A stretch of DNA of 64,000 bases. Origin: CAYUVH01 sp964448135 (lineage in GTDB: Bacteria > Verrucomicrobiota > Verrucomicrobiia > Limisphaerales > UBA8199). The stretch spans positions 248,001-312,000 of the forward strand of contig CAYUVH010000006.1 in NCBI GenBank assembly GCA_964448135.1. Reading direction: 5' to 3'. Below are positions 17,562-24,389 of this stretch, one piece after another. A program made the position numbers and the translations under genes. The notes beneath the pieces are model-generated. The model made no database searches. It saw nothing but the letters and a program-made list of their open reading frames with translations, and had not been told where the DNA came from. Position 1 is the stretch's first letter, and each line of letters starts with the position of its first letter.

Positions 17562-19304
17562 TTACTCCACATCCACGGTCACTTCCTGGAGGATGGCCTG
17601 CTCCCGGCGTTCGAACCAGCGGCCCTGCATCCGGATGATTTCGCGGTACAGCCAGAACACACCGGGGAGCAGGAGCACGCTCGCAATCAAATCCACCGGC
17701 ACCCGGGCACTCCAGGCATCCAGCGAACAAAACCTGTCCAGCACGGGCGGCACGAAGAGCGGCAGCAAAATCAGCGGCAGGCAAACCAGCGCAAGGAGGT
17801 TGGATATAATGGCGACGGGTTTCATTTTGCCCATCTTCAAGGACCCTTGCGCCAGGCGGAAAGGGGCGAGGATCGAAGCCGCGTTGCCGAGCAGGCAAAA
17901 CAACAGGAAACCCGCCGGGATGCGGACCACGCCGCCGATGAAGTCGAGCCACCGCATGCCGCCGAATATTTTCATCATGACGAGCAGGAGGAACGCGGTC
18001 GCCGCCATGAACGGGAGGAAGGCGAGGTTTTTGGCCGCGAGCACCTGGTGACCGCGCACGGGCAGCAGGACCAGGGAGCGGAAACCGTTGCGGTCGAGGC
18101 CGAACATGTTGGCCATGAGATTGATCAGGCTCATCGCCGCCGCGCCCACGGCCACGGTGGCCGCGATGGGCCCGAGGGAGATTGGACCGGTGCTGACGCG
18201 CTTCAAAAAAGTGAACGAAAGAATGACGGCCATGACGACCGGCATGAGTGCCGCCATTTTGATTTCCGGCATGCGCAGCAGCGAACGCAAGGTCGCCAGC
18301 GCCAGCGCGCTGGTGCGTTCGGAAATGACGGGCAGAGTGCGCGCCACCAGGAGTGGGCCGCGTTTGCCGACCGGGACGGGCGCGGCGGCGGTGACCACGC
18401 CCGCCGGCAGCGGTGCGGTTTTGACCGGCCGGTCGCTGCCGCGATAGAATTTCATCGTGATGGAGTACGCGCGCATGAGGCCCAGCATGCCGATCAGGCA
18501 GCTCGCGGCGAGACCGCCCAGCGCGGGCCACGGATTCCCTTCGCGCAAGGTCATCGTGCCGTAACCCGTCCAGCCCGGCGGCAGGAACCAGTGGGCTCTC
18601 GCGACATTAAGAGGCATGGCCAGACCGCCGATCTTGGGGCGGTCGCCGGGCGATTTTCCCTTTTGGTGCATGGCCTGCCGGACGGCGGGCAGGTTTAAGA
18701 TGATGTTCGGCAACTGGCCGCCGAGCACCAGGACGATGGTCAGCCAGAGGATGATCGAGCGGCGTTTGCGTTTGTTGATCATCAGGCCGGCCAGCCAGCC
18801 GCGCAGGCAATACATCCACGCCGTGACCATGAAGACGAAGCTCAACGCCAGCGGCAGCACCAGGAGCATTTGGAAACCGGCCCCGAGGGCGAGGCCGAGG
18901 CTGAAGCCGAAAATCCCCGGGATCAACAGGCCGAAGCTGAACGTGCAATGCGAGGCGAGATAATTGAACGCGAAGACGCGCTGCAAGGTGACCGGCAGGT
19001 GCAGCAGCTTGGTGAGGTCAATGCTTTCCAGGCGCTGGAGTTCCGCGATCATGGCGCTGATCCAGATCACGAGGAAGAGGAACAGCACGCCGTCCCAGAC
19101 AAACATCAGCGCGGCCGGCGGGGCTTTCTCCGCCAGAAAATAGCCGCCAATGGCGCCGCCCACTCCCAGCGCGACGGCGATGACGGCCATCAACACCATG
19201 CCGATCACGGCGAGCACGGCATTCAATTGCCCGGCGCGTTGGAATTGATTGCGCGACAGCCGCCAGCGCAGCCAGAGGATCGCGCGAAATTGCTCCCAGT
19301 TCAT
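17562..19304 (-). CDS. ABC-2-type multi-spanning membrane protein (putative ABC permease)
   Basis: 580 residues with about 12 hydrophobic segments arranged in two halves: one group in residues 30-240 (for example LNAVLAVIGMVLMAVIAVAL, LLVLPLALSFVFMVTAWMY) and another in 300-540. The N-terminus MNWEQFRAILWLRWRLSRNQ followed by a first helix is typical of ABC-2 permeases of the large uncharacterised type. No ATP-binding subunit gene adjoins it, which is unusual for the family; the partner may be elsewhere. A 26-codon copy of its 5' end occurs as a pseudogene at 20456-20534. A small gap separates it from repeats upstream. The substrate cannot be told. Confidence 0.7.
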   Translation of the reverse strand: MNWEQFRAILWLRWRLSRNQFQRAGQLNAVLAVIGMVLMAVIAVALGVGGAIGGYFLAEKAPPAALMFVWDGVLFLFLVIWISAMIAELQRLESIDLTKLLHLPVTLQRVFAFNYLASHCTFSFGLLIPGIFGFSLGLALGAGFQMLLVLPLALSFVFMVTAWMYCLRGWLAGLMINKRKRRSIILWLTIVLVLGGQLPNIILNLPAVRQAMHQKGKSPGDRPKIGGLAMPLNVARAHWFLPPGWTGYGTMTLREGNPWPALGGLAASCLIGMLGLMRAYSITMKFYRGSDRPVKTAPLPAGVVTAAAPVPVGKRGPLLVARTLPVISERTSALALATLRSLLRMPEIKMAALMPVVMAVILSFTFLKRVSTGPISLGPIAATVAVGAAAMSLINLMANMFGLDRNGFRSLVLLPVRGHQVLAAKNLAFLPFMAATAFLLLVMMKIFGGMRWLDFIGGVVRIPAGFLLFCLLGNAASILAPFRLAQGSLKMGKMKPVAIISNLLALVCLPLILLPLFVPPVLDRFCSLDAWSARVPVDLIASVLLLPGVFWLYREIIRMQGRWFERREQAILQEVTVDVE

Positions 19305-19395
19305 GGTTGGTTAGCGGACGGGCCTCGTTTCATTTCGTGGCTCACGATTAACGGGTGGCGCGGAGGGAAGCAAGTTTGTGCTGGGTTCAGCAAGG

Positions 19396-19517
19396 GGGCT
19401 TTGCACAAAAAGGGGTGCAGATTTGACCATGAATGACTTCGCCAACCGCAAACTCCCATGCTTTTGAACGCGCTGCGGCTTATAAAGCCGCGCTCCGGGA
19501 CTTTTTGTGCACAGCCC
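19396..19517. mobile_element. MITE-like repeat, copy 1 (122 bp)
   Basis: Terminal inverted repeats of 17 bp with one mismatch (GGGCTTTGCACAAAAAG at 19396-19412; CTTTTTGTGCACAGCCC at 19501-19517) bound a non-coding core. The core contains a GCGGCTTATAAAGCCGC hairpin. A second copy lies at 19983-20102 in the same orientation and is nearly identical over its 3' two-thirds. The copies have no ORF, consistent with a non-autonomous element, but no target-site duplication is obvious. Confidence 0.65.
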
Positions 19518-19865
19518 ATCAGGGTGCCCCCCCCCAATCAACCCGCAACATGCAACAAACCGCATAAACATTGGTCGAAATGGGTGTCCAACCCGCAACA
19601 CAACCCGCAACAAAGGTGCTACCGGCAGGAAAAGGCCAATAAACATTGGGTGGAATGGGGGTGCGAGTCGCAACAAGGGTCGGATTTATTGGTTGGAATG
19701 AGGGGTTCCCTTTGAAATGGGCGGCGAGACGCCGCCCGAACTCGCGGGCGAGGACGCCCGCGCTACGATCGCGCCAGCCGGGGCTTTGATTAAAGCAGGG
19801 AAGTGAGCGCGGCGCTGGAGCAGGATGCCGGGTCGCGGGGCGGAAAAAGATTGTTTGAAGAGGTT

Positions 19866-19976
19866 GTACCTTTGGCGTCTTTAGGCGTCCTTTGGTGTTT
19901 TTTCGTGTAATTTGAGTGTACCTTTGGCGTCCTTTGAGCGTCCCTTTGCTGTCCTTTACGTGTACCTTTGGCGTCC
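19866..19976. repeat. 11-bp-period degenerate tandem repeat, copy 2 (inverted relative to copy 1)
   Basis: About ten units of consensus GTNCTTTGGC with period 10-11 bp, for example GTACCTTTGGC three times. The order of variant units matches the reverse complement of 9340-9445. The block starts just after an AGGTTGTACC junction, also present in inverted form at copy 1. Confidence 0.8.
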
Positions 19977-19982
19977 CCGAGC

Positions 19983-20102
19983 GGGCTTTGCGCAAGAGGT
20001 GTTCGGATTTGACCTTGAATGCCCTGGCTAATCGCAAACTCCCATGCTTTTGAACGCGCTGCGGCTTATAAAGCCGCGCTCCGGGACTTTTTGTGCAAAG
20101 CC
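19983..20102. mobile_element. MITE-like repeat, copy 2 (120 bp)
   Basis: The left end is GGGCTTTGCGCAAGAGG and the right end is CTTTTTGTGCAAAGCC. The interior from CGCAAACTCCCATGCTTTTG through the GCGGCTTATAAAGCCGC hairpin to the right end is almost identical to copy 1 (19396-19517). The left inverted repeat is more diverged than in copy 1. Confidence 0.65.
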
Positions 20103-20319
20103 TTGCGGGTGACAGGCCGTTGCGCCGGTGCGCGCGATGGTTTGTGTCGTTCGTCAATGGCAACGGCATAATTCCTCCAGCTTCCTTTTTCCTGACAGTT
20201 GCATTTCCCTGGTTGTGCCCGCGGGGAGATCGGCCGAATAAAACAGGCGATTCCCGGGCGAGAAATCCCTCCGCAGGAATGCTCGCACGATTTAGTTGGG
20301 TGTCAAGTGGGCGACGCCC

Positions 20320-20534
20320 TTACTGATAATGCGGCGGTTTCTGCGGGTTGGCTTTGATGCGTTCCAGCTCCAGCGTCTGCATGGCCTCGGACTGCCGCTG
20401 ATTTTCCTTTTTGAGGCGATCCAGCAGTTTGCCCTGCTCCATAAGTACCGCGTTCAACAGCCAGCACGCTGGAATTGATTGCGCGACAGCCGACAGCGCA
20501 GCCAGAGAATCGCGCGAAACTGCTTCCGGTTCAT
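20320..20534 (-). pseudogene. chimeric pseudogene: permease N-terminus joined to slyX C-terminus
   Basis: On the minus strand ATG 20534 opens MNRKQFRAILWLRCRLSRNQ then FQRAG, a near copy of the first 25 residues of the permease at 19304. Two codons later it stops (TGA). Immediately after, the sequence continues as the 3' part of slyX (MEQGKLLDRLKKENQRQSEA ... PQKPPHYQ, stop 20320-20322), close to the intact slyX at 21962-22174. The junction lies near 20450. This is what a tandem duplication of a slyX-permease pair followed by an internal deletion would leave. Confidence 0.8.
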
Positions 20535-20559
20535 TTCAGGCGATCACTTGTGAGAAGGG

Positions 20560-20773
20560 ATATGTTAACTGTTTGATATCCAATCCTTTTTGCTCCTACT
20601 AAATAGGGCTATTTATATCGATTTATTCATGATTTCGTGTATAAACCCATATAAATTGATTTTTTAACTCTGTTTTTGTGAAAGTGAGCAGATTTCCAAG
20701 ACATTTATATCAACTTTATCAATTTATACTTGAAACTGTGTATAAACATATATAAACGAGTATAAAATCTCAT
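20560..20773 (+). promoter_or_regulatory. AT-rich upstream region of the AAA+ ATPase gene
   Basis: The 200 bp before the ATG at 20774 are strikingly AT-rich. They hold repeated GTGTATAAAC (20637, 20739) and TATATAAA-type words, plus TATCAA/TTGATA-like motifs (20690-20730). Repeated short words directly upstream of a lone gene suggest an operator array or autoregulation, though several could also serve as -10 elements. No clear Shine-Dalgarno is present before the ATG. Confidence 0.5.
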
Positions 20774-21958
20774 ATGGATCCAATCAAAAATCCATTTGCG
20801 CCAGGGGCCGGTTCCCCGCCACCTGAACTCGTAGGTCGGCAACCGATCCTGGCCCAAGCGCGAGTTCTGCTTGGAAGGGTGAGATTGAAGCGGCCCGAGA
20901 AAAGCCTCCTCCTCACCGGGCTTCGCGGTGTTGGCAAGACCGTCTTGCTAAATGAAATCGAGCGCATGGCGATTGCCGAAGGATACCGAACCATTTCGGT
21001 TGAGGCACACGAAGACAAGCGCCTGGGACCATTGATTGCTCCGCCACTACGACAAACTCTCTATGAGTTGGATCGTCTTGCCGGGGCCGGAGACAAGGTC
21101 AAACGCGGCCTTGCAGTGCTCAAAGGCTTCATGAACGGCATCAAAGTGAAGGTGGGCGAAGTGGAAATCGGTCTTGATATCGAGCCGGAAAAAGGGGTTG
21201 CCGACAGCGGTGACCTCGAAGCGGACCTCCCCAATTTGTTCGTTTCCGTGGCCGAGGCCGCGGAAGAAAGGAAGGCAGCCATTGGGTTGTTCATGGACGA
21301 AATCCAGTATTTCAACCAGAGGGAACTCGGCGCATTGATCATGGCGATGCACAAGGTTCAACAGCGTCAACTCCCCTTGGTTCTGATCGGCGCGGGGCTG
21401 CCTATTTTACCCGGGCTGGCCGGAGAATCGAAATCCTATGCCGAACGCCTGTTTAACTTTCCCGGTGTGGGCGCGCTTTCCGAGGCTGACGCTGCCAGAG
21501 CCCTCCGGGATCCGGCCAAAGCGGCTGGGGTCGTTTTCGAGGAAACTGCCCTGGCGGAGGTTTATCGGTTGACCCATGGATATCCGTACTTCGTTCAGGA
21601 GTGGGGTTACCAGTCCTGGAACCTTGCCCCGGCTAGCCTGATTACGCTGGGAATTGTCCAGCAGGCAACGGATACGTGCATCCCGCGCCTGGACGAGAAC
21701 TTCTTTCGCGTCCGATTCGATCGCCTCACGCCCGGCGAAAAGAATTTTCTTCGGGCCATGGCGCACGTCGGCGCCGGGCCTCTACGTACTGCTGACATTG
21801 CCGATGCCCTGCATGTGAAGATTACCAGCTTGGGGCCAATCCGGGCGCGGCTCATCCAGAAGGGAATGATCTACAGCCCGGCACACGGGGAAATGGCCTT
21901 CACCGTTCCGCTATTTGACCAATTCATGATCCGGGCGATACCCCAATTCAAAGCTTGA
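20774..21958 (+). CDS. stand-alone AAA+ ATPase (ORC/Cdc6-like AAA_16 type)
   Basis: 394 residues. After an N-terminal PIKNPFAPGAGSPPPELVGR lead typical of this family, Walker A is GLRGVGKTVL (about residue 53) and Walker B is GLFMDEIQYF (about residue 175). A sensor-1-like PLVLIGAGLP segment follows, then an arginine-containing SYAERLFNF and a C-terminal winged-helix-like domain (GPLRTADIADALHVKITSLG). Such proteins are called ATP-binding protein or archaeal-type ATPase; their function is generally unknown, and some belong to mobile elements or toxin-antitoxin-like loci. The gene is preceded by a strongly AT-rich region and ends 3 bp before the end of slyX on the opposite strand. It appears to have inserted between duplicated slyX-permease copies. 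Confidence 0.8.
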   Translation: MDPIKNPFAPGAGSPPPELVGRQPILAQARVLLGRVRLKRPEKSLLLTGLRGVGKTVLLNEIERMAIAEGYRTISVEAHEDKRLGPLIAPPLRQTLYELDRLAGAGDKVKRGLAVLKGFMNGIKVKVGEVEIGLDIEPEKGVADSGDLEADLPNLFVSVAEAAEERKAAIGLFMDEIQYFNQRELGALIMAMHKVQQRQLPLVLIGAGLPILPGLAGESKSYAERLFNFPGVGALSEADAARALRDPAKAAGVVFEETALAEVYRLTHGYPYFVQEWGYQSWNLAPASLITLGIVQQATDTCIPRLDENFFRVRFDRLTPGEKNFLRAMAHVGAGPLRTADIADALHVKITSLGPIRARLIQKGMIYSPAHGEMAFTVPLFDQFMIRAIPQFKA

Positions 21959-21961
21959 CCC

Positions 21962-22174
21962 TCACTGGTAATGCGGCGGTTTCTGCAGGTTTGATTTGAT
22001 GCGTTCCAGCTCCAACGTCTGCATGGCCTCGGACTGCCGCAGATTTTCCTTTTTGAGGCGATCCAGCAGTTTGCCCTGCTCCATGAGGACGCCATTCATC
22101 TGTTCGACCTGGTGCTCGAGGTGCGCGATGTGGGATTCGAGTTTGTCCATGCGCTGGGATTGTTCGTCCGGCAT
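21962..22174 (-). CDS. slyX: SlyX-like coiled-coil protein
   Basis: 70 residues: MPDEQSQRMDKLESHIAHLE then heptads (HQVEQMNGVLMEQGKLLDRL) and a C-terminal PPHYQ. Length, continuous coiled coil and the terminal P-P-H-Y are the features of the SlyX family, whose function is unknown. A degraded duplicate of its 3' part lies at 20320-20443. It is convergent with the AAA+ ATPase gene, with only 3 bp between their stops. Confidence 0.8.
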   Translation of the reverse strand: MPDEQSQRMDKLESHIAHLEHQVEQMNGVLMEQGKLLDRLKKENLRQSEAMQTLELERIKSNLQKPPHYQ

Positions 22175-22229
22175 GGTTGGATTTTGCCTTCGCTAACGGC
22201 CAAAGTCGAGCGAACGGCGGGTCACCAGG

Positions 22230-22275
22230 GAAATGACGAAGCACGAATGACGAATGACGAAGGAATGTCGAAATC
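22230..22275. repeat. ATGACGAA short tandem repeat
   Basis: Repeated ATGACGAA/CACGAATGACGAATGACG units. The same sequence family forms the arms of the inverted repeat at 26518-26645, and a degraded copy lies near 11905. It borders the downstream end of the first cassette cluster. Confidence 0.8.
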
Positions 22276-22330
22276 CGAATGCCAAAGCGGGGAAATGCCC
22301 GCCAAGCCAGTCCGCAGTGGCTGCAGCGAT

Positions 22331-22618
22331 TCAGGCGGCGTCATTGTGAGCTCGCTTCCGTCTTCCGGCCATGTCCAAGACCACACCGCCGCCGAGCATA
22401 ATCAGGGCGCCGATGTAAAAGGACGACATACGATCGGCCATATCAGCCGCAGTATCATGAACAGCGGTCAGAACGTCCTGACTCTTGTAGGACTCCTGCT
22501 TAGGTATTCTGCCCGCTTTCGCAAACCCAACGTCGCGCATAATCGGACGTATTGCGAACTGGCAAAAGCAAATCCAAACGAACCCAACAATCAACATCGT
22601 GTATGAAAGTATGCGCAT
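22331..22618 (-). CDS. small two-helix membrane protein, gene-cassette ORF
   Basis: 95 residues with two hydrophobic segments, SYTMLIVGFVWICFCQFAI and SSFYIGALIMLGGGVVLDMA, and a short basic C-terminus. No family recognised. ATG 22618 lies 14 bp after a GTTAGGC core site, the normal spacing of a cassette ORF. The stop TGA sits within GCCGCCTGAATC, which resembles a degenerate attC 5' end. It is therefore read as the last cassette of the first cluster, with its own attC apparently truncated. Confidence 0.65.
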   Translation of the reverse strand: MRILSYTMLIVGFVWICFCQFAIRPIMRDVGFAKAGRIPKQESYKSQDVLTAVHDTAADMADRMSSFYIGALIMLGGGVVLDMAGRRKRAHNDAA

Positions 22619-22631
22619 AAACTCGCAAACC

Positions 22632-22732
22632 GCCTAACGACCCAATCCCGCACCTGCGGGAGACCCGGCCCATGGCAGGCAACGATTGCAATCTCGTGGT
22701 TGGCCAACTCGGATTCGATTGGTCGCTGCCGG
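22632..22732 (-). other. attC-like site with one degenerate end
   Basis: Read on the minus strand, the downstream core is a perfect GTTAGGC (22632-22638). The flanking CGACCCAATC-type sequence pairs with a GATTGGTCG segment near 22717-22725, with one unpaired base. The upstream RYYYAAC box expected near 22726-22732 is degenerate (around CCGGCAGCGACC). A CTCCCGCAGGTGCGGGA hairpin lies inside. It separates two cassette ORFs as expected for an attC. Confidence 0.55.
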
Positions 22733-23536
22733 TCACGGCACCCATCGGCCCCGGTAGAACCGGAAGGGCTGGCCCGCAGCCCCAGAATCCGTGTAGTCTG
22801 CGAACCCGCCGCTGACCGTGTTGGTACCGACGGGAAGCCAGCCAACAAGGTCAGTCGAGGCATCCACCGCATAACGGAAACCGTCCCCGCCCGTCAATCG
22901 CAGGACGGCCCCGCCAACGCCTCCGGCCGTGAGAATGCTCAGAGACGGCCGCGGCACTGCCACCACTGACGCACGATCCAAGCCGATGTAAGCACCGCCG
23001 GTCGTAGCAGTGCCCACAATGCTGATGAGGGTGCTCGTGCCCGTTGCGGTGAAGTCAAATCCGAACTCGCCCCATTGCACGCCAGAACCCGCGGGAGCGA
23101 AGGTGAAGGGAAGCGTGGTTCCGCCAGCACTGGCCGAAACGGAAATCGGTCCGCGGTCATTCGCGATGGCTTCCTGAGTCCCCAAGCCGAAGGACAATCG
23201 ATACGGCTGCCCAATGACCGTCGCGATGGTTTGGCTGACACCTCCATACGGCGGCGCAAAGAGACCCGGTCCCTGCAAATCGAGGAAGAATGAACCATCG
23301 AAGGGAGTGACGGAATCGGAGTTTGTCGCAAACGCCCAGGCGAGTTGATCACTGATTACCGTCCAACCGGCGATGTTCGTTTTGCCGGAAGGCAGAAGCA
23401 TGAAGCCGCTCCCTTGATTAGTGAAAGCGCCTGTCTCGAAACTGCCATTGTTCAATAGATTTTGGGCCTGCGCCCGAGTCCAGACCGCGAAGGCGACGGC
23501 CGCTGCAACGAGGATTGTCACCGTGTTGGTCTTCAC
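22733..23536 (-). CDS. exported DUF642/carbohydrate-binding-like protein, gene-cassette ORF
   Basis: The start is probably GTG 23536 (MKTNTVTILVAAAVAFAVW and TRAQAQ), because it gives a good signal peptide and lies after the attC core; the ATG-like extension to 23626 runs into the attC itself. The mature part NLLNNGSFETGAFTNQGSGF and the WTVISDQLAWAF, FDGSFFLDLQG segments follow the DUF642-type jelly-roll pattern. The last 50 residues (FRYAVDASTDLVGWLPVGTN ... FYRGRWVP) are the C-terminal module found on chromosomal exported proteins of this same window. That suggests the cassette captured a native-type gene. Length is about 267 residues. Confidence 0.7.
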   Translation of the reverse strand: MKTNTVTILVAAAVAFAVWTRAQAQNLLNNGSFETGAFTNQGSGFMLLPSGKTNIAGWTVISDQLAWAFATNSDSVTPFDGSFFLDLQGPGLFAPPYGGVSQTIATVIGQPYRLSFGLGTQEAIANDRGPISVSASAGGTTLPFTFAPAGSGVQWGEFGFDFTATGTSTLISIVGTATTGGAYIGLDRASVVAVPRPSLSILTAGGVGGAVLRLTGGDGFRYAVDASTDLVGWLPVGTNTVSGGFADYTDSGAAGQPFRFYRGRWVP

Positions 23537-23604
23537 GAGCTTGCGTTTTTGTGATGAGGTCACGGCTGTTTGCTTGGTTGTGTTGTTGTGTGGTGTTCGA
23601 TGCC

Positions 23605-23701
23605 ACCTAACGCGGAGCTGAGCCACCGCCGACTCGCGACGTGAACCGCGACAGCGGAACGGCCAGCGCCAACGGCGGTTGGCTCCGGCGACTGGTTAGC
23701 C
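23605..23701 (-). other. attC recombination site (97 bp)
   Basis: On the minus strand it runs from GGCTAAC (rc of 23695-23701, one mismatch to RYYYAAC) to GTTAGGT (rc of 23605-23611, a perfect GTTRRRY). The interior pairs GAGCCAACCGCCG with CGGCGGTGGCTC, leaving one unpaired A. Such an extrahelical base is what the integrase uses to recognise the folded bottom strand. It lies between the stop of the 23709 gene and the DUF642 gene. Confidence 0.75.
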
Positions 23702-23708
23702 CGCATAG

Positions 23709-24182
23709 TCATGACTCAACCTCCGCCTGCGCATCTGCTAAATCTTTCCGACAGATCCATGCAGTAATCAAACCATCGCGCTCCGTGATCGTGCATCCAA
23801 CGTAGTATGGCCACGTGTCGCCAATGACAAAATCCAACCCTAAAGACGTGGGAAATGTCCGCACAGGAGTCCCAAGCAAACTCTTCACCTCTTCCTGCGT
23901 CATCCCCTTGCGAATCCCCAATCCTAATCTTTCCAAGAACGCATTGCCTACTGCTTCGGGGCAGTCTCCGTTTTGGAAACTCACCTGCATTTCTGACGTC
24001 TGCCACTTCGAGTCAGCGGGACTAGTGAACATGGTATCTACATACCCCTCAGTGCATGCTACCCCGATGGCTGTCTCCAAACCTCCCTCATGGTCTTCCT
24101 GATAAGCATCAGTCTTCGGGAAAAAGTCTAAAAACTTCATCTTCCCGAATTCTTTGTAGCTCATGTCTCGTAGCAGCTTCAT
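23709..24182 (-). CDS. small soluble protein with BamE/SmpA-like motif, first cassette ORF
   Basis: 157 residues, no signal peptide. Mid-protein LGLGIRKGMTQEEVKSLLGT and P resembles the G-M-T-x-x-E-V-x-x-L-L-G-x-P signature of the BamE/OmlA fold; the rest is not recognised. ATG 24182 is 20 bp downstream of the core site GTTAGCC that belongs to the leader element at 24202-24320. The stop is directly followed by an attC. Position, size and orphan character are typical of an integron cassette gene. Confidence 0.7.
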   Translation of the reverse strand: MKLLRDMSYKEFGKMKFLDFFPKTDAYQEDHEGGLETAIGVACTEGYVDTMFTSPADSKWQTSEMQVSFQNGDCPEAVGNAFLERLGLGIRKGMTQEEVKSLLGTPVRTFPTSLGLDFVIGDTWPYYVGCTITERDGLITAWICRKDLADAQAEVES

Positions 24183-24201
24183 GTGATGGCGGGATGTTGC
24201 G

Positions 24202-24320
24202 GGCTAACTATTAATATACGACAACCTGTTCGTATATTAAGCGTGTGGAAATGATGCGCAATAAGCGACCGTCCGTTTCACCGAAACAGCTCCAGGCAAG
24301 CATCTTGCGTCGGACATCGG
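24202..24320 (-). promoter_or_regulatory. cassette-cluster leader 1: core site, 11-8-11 palindrome and conserved block
   Basis: From cassette side outward (plus-strand positions): core box 24202-24208 (GGCTAAC, read GTTAGCC), 2 bp, then perfect inverted repeat TTAATATACGA (24211-24221), spacer CAACCTGT (24222-24229), TCGTATATTAA (24230-24240). About 38 bp further a block starting CACCGAAACAGCTCCAGGCA (24279 on) resembles 50890 on. The same arrangement heads the second cassette cluster. It could be an attI-like or other recombinase site, or a promoter/operator; nothing in the sequence decides between these. Confidence 0.65.
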
Positions 24321-24389
24321 TCGCGATAGCAGGCCCGTGTCGAGGTGATATTGCGACACTCGGCACACCTCTTCCTCTCTTTTGAGCTT

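Larger units (their letters stand above)
19305..20319. other. repeat-rich scar region without supported genes
   Basis: Besides the two MITE-like copies and the 11-bp-period repeat listed separately, it holds AACCCGCAAC-type short repeats (19535-19615), two AATAAACATTGG-like phrases (19562, 19639), a GGGCGGCG/CGCCGCCC hairpin (about 19720-19740) and a CGGGCGAGGACGCCCG hairpin directly after it. Open frames on either strand are short and contain the repeats. Confidence 0.65.

Noticed and set aside
24202..24240. Similarity of the palindrome to loxP
   Set aside because: Only the arm-spacer-arm geometry and a short TATACGA word match; arms differ in length and sequence.
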